Of a stretch of DNA of 64,000 nucleotides, positions 25,170-34,155 are shown piece by piece; within the stretch, counting starts at the first letter, position 1, and every line of letters begins with the position of its first letter. The translations under genes were made by a program, and so were the position numbers. The stretch covers positions 62,001 through 126,000 of the forward strand of contig NZ_WWCS01000016.1 of NCBI RefSeq assembly GCF_009857535.1, read 5' to 3'. Under the pieces are notes generated by a model. It saw only the letters and a program-made list of their open reading frames with translations, ran no database searches and had not been told where the DNA came from. This stretch comes from Duganella margarita. GTDB taxonomy: Bacteria > Pseudomonadota > Gammaproteobacteria > Burkholderiales > Burkholderiaceae_D.

Positions 25170-26659
25170 TGAACACCACGCCCCTGTCCAGCGCCACGCT
25201 GGACGCGCTACAACAGCACAACCCTGAACTGGCCCTGCCCGGTTACGACCGCAGCAAGCTGACCGCCGGCATCGCCCACATCGGCGTCGGCAACTTCCAC
25301 CGCGTGCACCAGGCCGCCTACATCGACCAGTGCCTGCACCTGCCGGGTCATGAAGACTGGGCCATCGTCGGCATCGGCCTGGGCGACAGCGAGCAGGCGC
25401 AAGCCAAAGCCGCCGCCTTCGCCTTGCAGGACGGCCTGTACACCGTGACCGAAACCGGCGCCGACGGCAGCGCCAACGCGCGCGTGATCGGCGCCATGAT
25501 CGACTACCTGCATGCGCCGGCCGATCCGGAAGCGGTACTGCGCTGCCTGAGCGATCCCGCCATCCGCATCGTCACGCTGACGATCACCGAAGGCGGCTAC
25601 AACCTCAACGAAGCGACCGGCGAATTCCGCCTGACCGCGCCCGACATCGCCGCCGAACTGGCGGGCGGCGCACCGCGCTCGGCGTTTGCCTACCTGGTCG
25701 AATCGCTGCGCCGCCGGCGCGACAACGGCAGCGGTGGCTACACTGTGGTGTCCTGCGACAACCTGCGCCACAACGGCGACACCGCCCGCCTGGCCGTGCT
25801 GAGCTACGCGCAAGCGGTGGATGCCGAACTGGCCGACTGGATCGCCACCGAAGTGACCTTCCCCAACAGCATGGTGGACCGCATCGCGCCCGGCGTTCCG
25901 GCCGGCCAGGCGGATGCGCTGAACAGCGCCAGCGGCGTCAACGACCAGATGCCGGCGCTGGCCGAACCGTACACGCAATGGGTGATCGAAGACCGCTTCA
26001 GCGCCGGCCGCCCCGACCTGGCCGCCGCCGGCGTCGAACTGCTGGACGACGTGACGCAGCACGAAGCGATCAAAGGCCGCATGCTGAACGCCTCGCACAT
26101 GATGCTGGCGTATCCGGGCCTGCTGCTGGGCTACCGCACCGTGCCGGAAGCCATGGCCGATGACGACCTGCGCCAGCTGCTGCACAACTTCATGGAACAC
26201 GACGCCATGCCGCTGCTCGATGAGCCTGAAGGTTTGGTGTTGGAGGAGTACAAAAACAGCGTGCTGGAACGCTTTAACAATCCGGCCATTGCCGACCAGC
26301 TGACGCGCGTGGCGCACGATGGCGCGGCCAAGATTCCGGTGTTTTACACCGCCACCGTCAAAGGCATGCTGAGCCGGGGCTTCAACTCCCGCCGCGTGGC
26401 CTTCCTGCTGGCCTGCTTCCGCCTGTATTTGAATGGACTGGATGCGCGCGGCGACCGCTACGACGTCAACGAACCGCGCCTGAGCAACGCGGACTGGTCA
26501 CTGGTGCGCAACGGCCCGCCGTCGGCGATTCTCGACCTGAGCTGCTTCCGCGGCATGAAGCTGACGCAGCACGCCCGCATGGTCACCACCTACAACAGCC
26601 TGTGGATAGCGGTCACGCGCAGCGGCGTGCGCGCGACCTTGCAATCGCTGATGAAGTAG
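25166..26659 (+). CDS. Mannitol dehydrogenase family (polyol 2-dehydrogenase)
   Basis: 497 residues from the ATG at 25166, or 496 from the adjacent second ATG. Family marks: IAHIGVGNFHRVHQAAYID (NAD binding), TEGGYNL, and the catalytic KxxxxNxxH in KGRMLNASHMMLAYPG (Lys and His). It oxidises a polyol such as mannitol, arabinitol or sorbitol to the ketose using NAD. With the upstream SemiSWEET it forms a two-gene unit that could take up and oxidise sugars or polyols. Its stop abuts the convergent ribE stop. Substrate unproven. Confidence 0.92.
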   Translation: MMNTTPLSSATLDALQQHNPELALPGYDRSKLTAGIAHIGVGNFHRVHQAAYIDQCLHLPGHEDWAIVGIGLGDSEQAQAKAAAFALQDGLYTVTETGADGSANARVIGAMIDYLHAPADPEAVLRCLSDPAIRIVTLTITEGGYNLNEATGEFRLTAPDIAAELAGGAPRSAFAYLVESLRRRRDNGSGGYTVVSCDNLRHNGDTARLAVLSYAQAVDAELADWIATEVTFPNSMVDRIAPGVPAGQADALNSASGVNDQMPALAEPYTQWVIEDRFSAGRPDLAAAGVELLDDVTQHEAIKGRMLNASHMMLAYPGLLLGYRTVPEAMADDDLRQLLHNFMEHDAMPLLDEPEGLVLEEYKNSVLERFNNPAIADQLTRVAHDGAAKIPVFYTATVKGMLSRGFNSRRVAFLLACFRLYLNGLDARGDRYDVNEPRLSNADWSLVRNGPPSAILDLSCFRGMKLTQHARMVTTYNSLWIAVTRSGVRATLQSLMK

Positions 26660-27295
26660 TTACTTGGTAGCGGCGCCGACCGACACCATGCGCTCGACGT
26701 AGCGCGCGATCAGGTCGATTTCCAGATTGACCTTGGCGTCGACTTTCAGGTGCTTCAGCGTGGTGACGGCGATGGTGTGCGGGATCAGGTTGATCGAGAA
26801 CTGGCACACCAGGTCGGCGCCGGTGCCGATGTCGGTCACGCGGTTGACGGTCAGCGACACGCCGTTGACCACGATCGAGCCTTTGTAGGCCAGGAACTTG
26901 GCCAGTTCGTGCGGCGATTCGATCACCAGTTCCCACGATTCGCCCACCGGCTCGAACTTGCGCACCACGCCCAGGCCGTCCACGTGGCCGGATACAAGGT
27001 GGCCGCCCAGGCGCTCGTTCAGCGTCAGGGCTTTTTCCAGGTTCACTTCGGTGGTCGTATCGAGACCGACGGTCTTGTTCAGGCTTTCGCGCGAAACGTC
27101 GACGCGGAAATTGGTGGCGTCCTTCTCCACCACCGTCATGCAGGCGCCGTTGATGGCGATCGAGTCGCCCAGGCCGACGTCGGCAAGCGGCAGGCCGCCG
27201 GCGTTGATGTCCAGGCGCACGCCTGCGAAAGAGCCGCCTTCCAGCGGTTTGACCGATTCAATTTTGCCGACTGCGGCGACGATACCAGTAAACAT
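26660..27295 (-). CDS. ribE: Riboflavin synthase alpha chain
   Basis: 211 residues with two lumazine-binding repeats. It begins MFTGIVAAVGKIESV and repeats the pattern at ~100 (HLVSGHVDGLGVVRKFEP). The active-site Cys is in GACMTVV and the second-barrel NGVSLTV. It dismutates two lumazines to riboflavin. Next to ribD on the minus strand. Sometimes named ribC. Confidence 0.95.
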   Translation of the reverse strand: MFTGIVAAVGKIESVKPLEGGSFAGVRLDINAGGLPLADVGLGDSIAINGACMTVVEKDATNFRVDVSRESLNKTVGLDTTTEVNLEKALTLNERLGGHLVSGHVDGLGVVRKFEPVGESWELVIESPHELAKFLAYKGSIVVNGVSLTVNRVTDIGTGADLVCQFSINLIPHTIAVTTLKHLKVDAKVNLEIDLIARYVERMVSVGAATK

Positions 27296-27303
27296 AGTTT
27301 TTC

Positions 27304-28398
27304 CTAATGAGTGAAGCGGGCAAGGATACGCAAATCTTCGCCGATCTGCTTAACCTCGTGAAATTTCAACATCTTCTTGTGGGCCAGGTCGGTCAACGCC
27401 GGCAAGGCGAACATGCCTTGCGCGTCACCGATCAGCGCCGGGGCCAGATACACCAGCAGCTCATCGACGCAGCCTTCGCGGATCAGCGAACCGTTCAGCT
27501 TGCCGCCGGCCTCCACATGCAATTCGTTGATCTGGCGGCGGCCCAGTTCGCGCATCAGCTCCGGCAGATCGACCTTGCCGCTGGCGTTGGGCAGCACAAT
27601 CACTTCGTGACCGGCGGCGGCCAGCGCCGCTTCCTTCTCGGGATGGCGAACGGCGGCAACGATCCACGTCCCGCCCCCCTCTAATATCTTGGCGGAAAGG
27701 TCAATATCAAGCCTGCTGTCGACCACAATGCGGCGCGGCTGGCGTGGCGTCTCGACCGCGCGCACGTTGAGTTGCGGATTATCGGCCTTGACGGTGCCAA
27801 TGCCGGTCAGGATGGCATCGGCACGGGCGCGCCAGTGGTGGCCGTCGGCACGCGCCTCCGGGCCGGTAATCCATTGGCTGACGCCGTTGTGCAGCGCCGT
27901 CATGCCGTCCAGGCTGGCAGCGGTTTTCATGCGCACCCACGGCAGGCCGCGCGTCATGCGCGAGAAAAAGCCGATATTCAGTTCATACGCCTGATCGGCC
28001 AGCAGGCCGACGCTGGTGTCGATGCCATTGGCGGCCAGCTTGGCCAAGCCCTGCCCGGCCACCAGCGGATTCGGATCTTCCATCGCCGCCACCACGCGGC
28101 CAAGGCCGGCGCGCACCAGCGCGTCCGAACAGGGCGGCGTGCGGCCGTGGTGGTTGCACGGCTCCAGCGTGACGTAGGCGGTAGCGCCGCGCACGTCATG
28201 ACCGCGCGCCTGCGCATCCTTCAGCGCCTGGATTTCGGCATGGTCGCTGCCGGCCCGTTGCGTGACGCCGGCGCCGATCACGACCCCGTCGCGCACGATC
28301 ACGCAACCGATGTGCGGATTCGGCGCGGTGCTGTACAGGCCCTTGGCGGCCCATTCCAGCGCCAGCGTCATGCCTTCAAGATCGTTACGGATGTTCAC
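27304..28398 (-). CDS. ribD: Bifunctional RibD deaminase/reductase
   Basis: 364 residues. The N-terminal deaminase has zinc ligands in DHAEIQAL and LEPCNHHGRTPPCSDAL. The C-terminal reductase has GLPWVRMKTAASLDGMTA, ITGPEARADGHHWRARADAI and GGKLNGSLI. It converts the pyrimidine product of GTP cyclohydrolase II in two steps. The upstream gene is fimT-like; the pilin operon probably ends before ribD (44-base gap). Confidence 0.96.
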   Translation of the reverse strand: MNIRNDLEGMTLALEWAAKGLYSTAPNPHIGCVIVRDGVVIGAGVTQRAGSDHAEIQALKDAQARGHDVRGATAYVTLEPCNHHGRTPPCSDALVRAGLGRVVAAMEDPNPLVAGQGLAKLAANGIDTSVGLLADQAYELNIGFFSRMTRGLPWVRMKTAASLDGMTALHNGVSQWITGPEARADGHHWRARADAILTGIGTVKADNPQLNVRAVETPRQPRRIVVDSRLDIDLSAKILEGGGTWIVAAVRHPEKEAALAAAGHEVIVLPNASGKVDLPELMRELGRRQINELHVEAGGKLNGSLIREGCVDELLVYLAPALIGDAQGMFALPALTDLAHKKMLKFHEVKQIGEDLRILARFTH

Positions 28399-28442
28399 AT
28401 TGCTCCTGCCGAGTTGGGTATCGCGCCATTATAAAGGCTAGT

Positions 28443-28979
28443 TCAATCGTCGGCTCCGGTGCAGTTGGCGGAGGCGGTAGCCGGATCGCAGACGCGCACG
28501 CGGCCGAGCATGTTGATCTTGATGTGGCGCGCCTGGTCGCCCTGCGTCACCGACAGCGTGCCCCAGCGGGCGGCCATGCTGTTGCCAGCGGCGCAAGTGC
28601 GGCCTGTGCCGTTGTAGGCCAGATAGGCCGGGATATTGCCGGAGGTGAATTTGGAAGTGATGACGATATCGGTGCGCAGCGGGTCGTGGCGGTAGATGAT
28701 TTTTTCCTCCGGGTCTGGGCGGCGATTGCCGTTTTGGTCGAGGAACACGACCCAGCCGCTTTGCCACTCCTGCTGCAGCGGCGCCATCAGCACCTTGCCG
28801 CCGCGTGCCAGCGCTTGCGTGCGCGTCAGGTCAATGGCGGCCAGCAAATCATTGACGGCTGCTTGCAGGCGCAGGCGTTGCAGCGACTGCTGAAACGATG
28901 GCGCCGCCGCACCGAGCAGCACGCTGGCGATGACCAGCACGATCAGCAGCTCGATCAGCGTGAGACCGGCATGTTTCAT
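28443..28979 (-). CDS. fimT: GspH/FimT-like type IV pseudopilin
   Basis: 178 residues from the ATG that overlaps the pilE stop (ATGA). Prepilin leader MKHAG then LTLIELLIVLVIASVLLGAAAPSF; the cleaved G is followed by L rather than the usual F/M. GspH/FimT C-terminal beta domain (ARGGKVLMAPL, SGWVVFLDQNGNRRPDPEE). A low-abundance initiator pseudopilin, possibly DNA-binding in natural transformation (FimT family). Last gene of the operon. Confidence 0.85.
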   Translation of the reverse strand: MKHAGLTLIELLIVLVIASVLLGAAAPSFQQSLQRLRLQAAVNDLLAAIDLTRTQALARGGKVLMAPLQQEWQSGWVVFLDQNGNRRPDPEEKIIYRHDPLRTDIVITSKFTSGNIPAYLAYNGTGRTCAAGNSMAARWGTLSVTQGDQARHIKINMLGRVRVCDPATASANCTGADD

Positions 28980-29422
28980 AGCCAGCATCCGGAAGCCGGG
29001 CCGCTGGCGAGACGCAGGCCATTGCTGGTCAACATCAGCGTCTGGCAGTCGTCATCGTGAAAGTGCACATCGACTGCCCGGGTGCCGGGGGTGGCGACGA
29101 TTTGCACGCATTCCCGGATGGTCTCGCCGTCGCAGGCCTTGCCTTCGATTTCGTAGGCGCTGTTCTGCGGATTGGCGCCGCTCCACCACTGGAAAAGCCG
29201 TGCCTCCGGCTCGGTGCTGCTGGCCGAGAAGGCAATGTAGGTGTTGTTCTGGGAGTGGAAGCGCTCTTGCTGCATCATCAGTTTCAGCAACGCCGATTGC
29301 GCTTCGCCGCGCTTGGTGCGAATGATGTGCTGCTGATACGCCGGCATGGCCTGCGCCGCCAGCACGGCCAGGATCACCAGCACCACCAGCAATTCGATCA
29401 GGCTGAAGCCGGCGGGTTTCAT
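28976..29422 (-). CDS. pilE: PilE-like minor pilin
   Basis: 148 residues. MKPAGFSLIELLVVLVILAVLAAQAMPAYQQHIIRTKRGEAQSALLKLMMQQERF: short basic leader, G/F cleavage, Glu5, hydrophobic helix. The C-terminus has a two-Cys D-loop (CVQIV, then DDDCQTL) and ends with CWL. Starts at the ATG overlapping the pilY1 stop. The minor pilin PilE supports assembly of the priming complex with PilVWX and PilY1. Confidence 0.9.
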   Translation of the reverse strand: MKPAGFSLIELLVVLVILAVLAAQAMPAYQQHIIRTKRGEAQSALLKLMMQQERFHSQNNTYIAFSASSTEPEARLFQWWSGANPQNSAYEIEGKACDGETIRECVQIVATPGTRAVDVHFHDDDCQTLMLTSNGLRLASGPASGCWL

Positions 29423-31533
29423 TTTGCGGCCTCGTGCAGTTCGTGCCAATTGCTGATCTCACGCCAGCTGAGTCGGCCGGTGCGGCGCGTGGCCTTGATG
29501 CTGCCGGTGGGCGTGATCTGCCCTGCGCCGCCGGCCTGCACCAGCGCTGCGTTTTTTGTTTGCAGAATGCGTCCCGTCGCATCGCGCGGTCCCGCCGTTG
29601 CCGATTGCGGCAGCAGTAGCGGCAGCGGCGTGTACTCGGGCAGCATCAGGCCGACAATCGCATCGTTGTTTGGCAGGAGAGCGGTGAAGCGGCCATCGTC
29701 CGGCAGCCCGGTCACTGCGCTGAGCGCGTAGCTACGACTGCGGGTGGCCGCGCACAGATCAGCGCCGGGCAACACGGTGTTGAACAGGACGGCGCCGTCG
29801 GTCAGCACCCCGGCGTTGGTGCTGCGCTCGTTGGTCTGCACAAAGTCGACATACCAGCCTTTGCTCTGCGCATCCATGGGGGCGCCGCTGATGGTCAGCA
29901 GCGCGCCACTACCGTCGAGGAAACGCGGCGTCAGTTGCTTGCGGCTGGTGATCACTTCCTGCGGCGTCTGCAGACTATCGATGATGCCGTAGTACGACTG
30001 GGTGACCGGCGAGGCGCTGCGGTCGGCTTTTTCTATCAGCCGTCCGGTGCCAAACAGGACTACATAGCCGCGCACTTTGGCGTAGGCCAGCAATGGCTGC
30101 TCGGTGATCGGCTGGCGCTGGCCTTGGGCGTCACGCGCCACGAACAGCGGTTTGCCGATGGCGTCGGGCCACGGCGCCTTGCCGCTGAAATCGAATCGCC
30201 ACAGGTTGCCTTGCTGGTCGCCGGCGTAGGCGTACAGCAAGGCGCCGTCGCTGTCTCTCAGCAGCACCGGCGCGCTGAGTGCGCTGTCCAGCGTGGTGAT
30301 GCGGTAGTAGTTGCTGTTGAGCTTCCAGCCTTGGTTGCGTGGTTTATCGAGGGCCAACAGGAACAAGGCGCCATCACCGTCGTTATTGATGCCGCTGGCG
30401 ACGATGGCGAAGTATCGCAAGCCGCCGGCTTGGACTCGCACCTGTGCGATCTGCGGCATGGTGATGACGTTGCCCATCAGTACGTCGTCCCGATCCGTGA
30501 ATTCCCACAGTACGCCAAGGCCGGCGGCGAAGTTGGCCGGATCGGTAACGTCCAACGCGAACAGCCCGCGTGCGCCGCCGCCCATGGCGGAGATGAGTAT
30601 GTTTTTTTGCTGGCCGTTGATGCCGGCCTGGCCGGCGCTGGCCGGGCCGTCTACGTAGGCGCGGTGGACGTAGCCGGGCTTGGTCAGGTGATGCAGTTGG
30701 GCGATCAGTGCATCCGGCACGTAGGCGAAGAGTTCGATGCCGGTGATGGCGTCAAACGCATGCAGCATGCCGTCGTTGGCGCCCAGATAGACTGCTTCGC
30801 GGTGATCGATGGCGCCGACGTAGACGGCGGTGCTATGGACGGCGTCGCCAAGGATGCTGGTGCGTTGGCGGAACGGTTTGCCTTCCAGCGCGCGGTCGCC
30901 GCGCAGGTAGTTGAGCCGTTGTTCGCCGGCGTTGTCGGCCTGGTTGAGCGCGGCTTGCTGCTCGGCGGACAGCGTCTGCCAGGTGAAGGGCGTCATGGTC
31001 AGCGCGCCGTTGGGTTGAATGATGGCGGTGTAGATGTTGCGCTGCTCTGGCGCGGGTGTTGGCGGCTTACCGGTGCTGCCAGTGAGAATGGCGCCAGCGT
31101 CCCAAGCCAGCACAGACGCCCCGCCGCTGCCCGCCGCGCCAGCCGGCAAAACGTAGCGCGAGAAATGGCCGCTCCAGTCGGCGATGTCCATCGTGGACTG
31201 ATACAGGTCACCCGCGCTGGGCGGCGAGGACGATGTCGATGTTGACGCAGACGGGGACGAAGGCCGCAGCAGCATCGGCCCGCTCGCCGTGCCGGCCACC
31301 ACCTTGCCTGGCTTACATGAAGCCGCCAGCGGTTGGCTGTCGATATCCACCGCCGGTGCGGCGTGCGCTGGCGCGCCGACGCATTTCGACAGGACGAGCA
31401 GCAGGACCATCCAGCACCGACGCCAGGCGGTCGCCTGTGACAATTGCGGGCCGCCTGCCTCCCCTGAGCCATCTGGGTTGCTGGTGCATCGCCGGTCCTG
31501 CCCACCTTGCCGCATGCGCGTCATCTTGCTCAT
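29419..31533 (-). CDS. pilY1: PilY1/PilC-type pilus tip protein, short form
   Basis: 704 residues. The C-terminal beta-propeller is clear: LGDAVHSTAVYVGAID, EAVYLGANDGMLHAFDA, ISAMGGGARGLFALDVT, and a calcium-site-like INNDGDGALF. The N-terminus has a signal-like hydrophobic stretch (~40-58) and a low-complexity Ser/Pro segment. The von Willebrand A domain of long PilY1 proteins (~1000 residues or more) is not visible, so it is N-terminally short. Located between pilX and pilE with four-base overlaps on both sides. Confidence 0.9.
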   Translation of the reverse strand: MSKMTRMRQGGQDRRCTSNPDGSGEAGGPQLSQATAWRRCWMVLLLVLSKCVGAPAHAAPAVDIDSQPLAASCKPGKVVAGTASGPMLLRPSSPSASTSTSSSPPSAGDLYQSTMDIADWSGHFSRYVLPAGAAGSGGASVLAWDAGAILTGSTGKPPTPAPEQRNIYTAIIQPNGALTMTPFTWQTLSAEQQAALNQADNAGEQRLNYLRGDRALEGKPFRQRTSILGDAVHSTAVYVGAIDHREAVYLGANDGMLHAFDAITGIELFAYVPDALIAQLHHLTKPGYVHRAYVDGPASAGQAGINGQQKNILISAMGGGARGLFALDVTDPANFAAGLGVLWEFTDRDDVLMGNVITMPQIAQVRVQAGGLRYFAIVASGINNDGDGALFLLALDKPRNQGWKLNSNYYRITTLDSALSAPVLLRDSDGALLYAYAGDQQGNLWRFDFSGKAPWPDAIGKPLFVARDAQGQRQPITEQPLLAYAKVRGYVVLFGTGRLIEKADRSASPVTQSYYGIIDSLQTPQEVITSRKQLTPRFLDGSGALLTISGAPMDAQSKGWYVDFVQTNERSTNAGVLTDGAVLFNTVLPGADLCAATRSRSYALSAVTGLPDDGRFTALLPNNDAIVGLMLPEYTPLPLLLPQSATAGPRDATGRILQTKNAALVQAGGAGQITPTGSIKATRRTGRLSWREISNWHELHEAAK

Positions 31534-32114
31534 GGCTTCTCCTCTGGCTTGCTGAATACGCTTTGCAACACCACATCTGTCCCCGGCTTGGCGCCAAAGC
31601 CGATGGCGGTGACGCGGTAGCAGTACTGCGGCTCGGCTCCTGCCGACGCGTCATCACCGGGCTGGTGGCACTCCATCCGCTCAATCAAATAGCGCGGCTT
31701 CTTGAAGGGCAAAAAGCCTTCGCCGGTCGGCAAAGCCGCTGCCGTGTAGGCGCCATGCGTCACCGTGCACGCGCCATCGTCCGTAGCACCGGACAGATCC
31801 ACCACCTGCCAAACCGGCTTTTCCCCAGGCGCCGCGCGCAACCGCAAGCCCACGCCACCCGCGCCGCACGTCGCGCCAAACGCATCCCCGCCCTCAAACG
31901 CCGCGCGCCGCGAAGGATCGTTGCTATCCTGAATATCCCGCTCCGCATCTGCCAAGGCATCCTCCGCCGTCAGAAACGCCACATCCCGATCGCGCTCCGC
32001 GCGCGCCGCCTTCTCGCCTTGCAGACACAACTGCGCCGCCGAGACGCCCAGCAGCAGCACCATCATCAGCAGCACCAGGCTGACCAACAACACAATCCCC
32101 CGCTGCCTGCGCAT
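31530..32114 (-). CDS. pilX: PilX-like minor pilin
   Basis: 194 residues. N-terminus MRRQRGIVLLVSLVLLMMVLLLGVSAAQL: class III leader with GIVLLVSL rather than GFTLIE, the standard PilX form, then LTAEDALADAERDI. Four cysteines in the C-terminal region. Overlaps pilY1 by four bases; downstream of pilW by four bases. Minor pilin of the T4P priming complex. Confidence 0.88.
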   Translation of the reverse strand: MRRQRGIVLLVSLVLLMMVLLLGVSAAQLCLQGEKAARAERDRDVAFLTAEDALADAERDIQDSNDPSRRAAFEGGDAFGATCGAGGVGLRLRAAPGEKPVWQVVDLSGATDDGACTVTHGAYTAAALPTGEGFLPFKKPRYLIERMECHQPGDDASAGAEPQYCYRVTAIGFGAKPGTDVVLQSVFSKPEEKP

Positions 32115-32117
32115 GAT

Positions 32118-32993
32118 TCAGCCATCCCGATTGCGCAACGCCACCGTCGCGCTGAAGATGCCACGCGGCCGCAAGCGCTGCGCCGGCGGCAAATCCGCCT
32201 CCAACACGCGCGCGCCGATGTCGCCCGGATGTGCATCGGCATATGCCGCGCCAAACAGATCAAAGGTCGCGCTCACTGTATCCAGCCGCGTATTGCCTTC
32301 GCCATGCAGCAGCAAAGCCAGCTTGATGGTGCAAACGCGTTTCCAATGCGCAGCGGCAGCCACCGCTGTTGCATTCAGGTAGACATTAGGCACGCCATCC
32401 ATCGGCATATCGGTATCGACGCCATACAGCACCTGGAAAGAATCGACGCCGCGCACTACCGCATCCGCACCCCAGCCGGACGCGCTGCGGTATTTGCAGC
32501 GCAACTCCGGTTCGCCATCGGCATCCGCGCCGACATAGAAAATGCTCCAGCCGCGCGTGTCGCCGGCCACGCCGAAGCCGCCGCAGTTGACACTGGAACC
32601 GTCACCGCTCGCGCCATCGCCGGAACCGCTGAAGCGCAATGCCAGCACATCGCTGCCAGCCACCACCGGTGGAAGCGGCGCGCTGATGCCTTCGCTGTTG
32701 CGCGCAATGGTGGCGGCATCCAGGCCGTCTACCGAGGCAGGCATTGCCGGATCAAGTTCCGGCGGCACCCCGTCGCGCTCCCAGTTGATATAAGCGCCCT
32801 GCCGTATCGCCTGCGCCATCACCTGCAGCGCGTAGCGGCCGCCGTCGTTGAGCCACATGGTGTCGCTGTGATGGCGGTAATTGCTGCCGGCCGCTACCAG
32901 CATCCCGCTAGCCAGCAAGGTCACCAGCAAGCCCAGCGCAACCGCGATCAGGAATTCGACCACGCCCCAGCCGCCAAAAGATGCCGGCTTCAT
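32118..32993 (-). CDS. pilW: PilW-like minor pilin
   Basis: 291 residues from the ATG at 32993, which overlaps the pilV stop; the longer open frame upstream runs inside pilV. Leader MKPASFGG then WGVVEFLIAVALGLLVTLLASGM: WxxVE at the mature N-terminus keeps Glu5. C-terminal domain similar in size to PilW, ending in the LPPAQRLRPRGIFSATVALRN pattern used by PilW proteins. Third-position GC is high, as in the rest of the operon. Confidence 0.88.
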   Translation of the reverse strand: MKPASFGGWGVVEFLIAVALGLLVTLLASGMLVAAGSNYRHHSDTMWLNDGGRYALQVMAQAIRQGAYINWERDGVPPELDPAMPASVDGLDAATIARNSEGISAPLPPVVAGSDVLALRFSGSGDGASGDGSSVNCGGFGVAGDTRGWSIFYVGADADGEPELRCKYRSASGWGADAVVRGVDSFQVLYGVDTDMPMDGVPNVYLNATAVAAAAHWKRVCTIKLALLLHGEGNTRLDTVSATFDLFGAAYADAHPGDIGARVLEADLPPAQRLRPRGIFSATVALRNRDG

Positions 32994-33547
32994 GGTGACG
33001 CTCCCACCACCAGCGCCACACTGGGCACATACTCGCCGGCGGCGGTCTTGTCCTGCGCGCCGTCTGGACGCTTGCCGCGCCAGCCGACTTTCACCACCGC
33101 GGGCGCTGCACCGTCGCCTGTGCATGACCAGTGCAGCTTGCCTCCGCTCCACAAGCCTGCATCACGGCAGATGACGATGCGGCCGGCGGGCAGATGCGAC
33201 CGCAATTGCGACTTGGCTTCATACAGGTCGGCGAGCGCCAGCTGGTCCGCCGAGCAAGCGCCGGCGCCGGCGTAACAAAGTGCGGCAGGCGCGCCAGGCG
33301 CCGGCTCGACAACAGCATCGTAATCAAGAGTGAGATAAGTATCGCGCTGCGATGGATTGGCGCGCATGCGTTCGGCCAGCGAAGTGGCCATCTGTGTCGC
33401 CTGCGACAGCAGCACCGATTGCTGCCGCGCCCGCAAGGCGGCCAGCTGCAACGCCACGCCGCCGAGAATGCCCAGGGCAAGCACCAGCATGGCGATCAGG
33501 ATTTCCAGCAGCGTAAAGCCACGGGCGCGCACGGCACACCTCCGCAA
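32990..33547 (-). CDS. pilV: PilV-like minor pilin
   Basis: 185 residues. Leader MRRCAVRARG then FTLLEILIAMLVLALGILGGVALQL, with Glu5 and the long hydrophobic helix; the following ARQQSVLLSQATQMATSLAERMRAN is a typical PilV/GspI helix. First gene of pilV-pilW-pilX-pilY1-pilE-fimT, each start overlapping or closely following the previous stop. The operon promoter should be in the 93 bases before it; none was assigned. Confidence 0.9.
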   Translation of the reverse strand: MRRCAVRARGFTLLEILIAMLVLALGILGGVALQLAALRARQQSVLLSQATQMATSLAERMRANPSQRDTYLTLDYDAVVEPAPGAPAALCYAGAGACSADQLALADLYEAKSQLRSHLPAGRIVICRDAGLWSGGKLHWSCTGDGAAPAVVKVGWRGKRPDGAQDKTAAGEYVPSVALVVGASP

Positions 33548-33640
33548 GTCGCAAAGACTATGTCAGAAGGTAGCAGTGCTAATTGATGAGAATATGAGGT
33601 GTATCAAACGTGCGCCAGCAGTGGCGCGCACCAGCTGCAC

Positions 33641-34099
33641 TCAGCGCGCAGGCTTGCCGACTTCGGCAATGGCATTCTGGAACTCGGCCAGATCTTCAAA
33701 GTTTTTATACACGGAGGCAAAACGGATGTACGCCACGTTATCGAGACGCTGCAACTCCTGCATCACCAGTTCGCCGATATAGCCGGTTTCCACTTCGCGC
33801 TGGCCGCTGGTCAGCAGCTTTTCTTCGATCGAGGCAATCGCGGCATCCACTGCCGGCGCCGCCACAGGGCGCTTGCGCAGGGCCAGCTCCAGGCTGCCGC
33901 GCAACTTGGCCGCCGCGTACTCGGTACGGCTGCCGTTCTTCTTGACCACATACGGCATCACCAGTTCGATGCGCTCATACGTGGTAAATCGTTTATCACA
34001 TTTACCGCAGCGCCGCCGCCGGCGAATAGAATCCCCCTCCTCCGATACGCGGGTATCGAGGACTTGGGTATCTTCATGCTGGCAGAACGGACATTTCAT
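33641..34099 (-). CDS. nrdR: Transcriptional repressor NrdR
   Basis: 152 residues. Zinc ribbon MKCPFCQHEDTQVLDTR...RRRRRCGKCDKRFTTYE, then an ATP-cone (VVKKNGSRTEYAAAKLRGSLELALRKRPV). It represses ribonucleotide reductase genes in response to ATP/dATP. Directly downstream of glyA, a conserved pair. An inverted repeat lies between them. Confidence 0.96.
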   Translation of the reverse strand: MKCPFCQHEDTQVLDTRVSEEGDSIRRRRRCGKCDKRFTTYERIELVMPYVVKKNGSRTEYAAAKLRGSLELALRKRPVAAPAVDAAIASIEEKLLTSGQREVETGYIGELVMQELQRLDNVAYIRFASVYKNFEDLAEFQNAIAEVGKPAR

Positions 34100-34117
34100 A
34101 AGCGCTAACTTTAGTGC

Positions 34118-34145
34118 CGTCGTTCCCGCGCCGGCGGGAACGACG
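34118..34145. repeat. REP-like palindrome between glyA and nrdR
   Basis: GTCGTTCCCGC (34119-34129) and GCGGGAACGAC (34134-34144) around GCCG. Two related units occur inside the nested palindrome at 51606-51779, so this is a dispersed repeat family in this genome. Confidence 0.75.
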
Positions 34146-34155
34146 TGCGTTGGTA

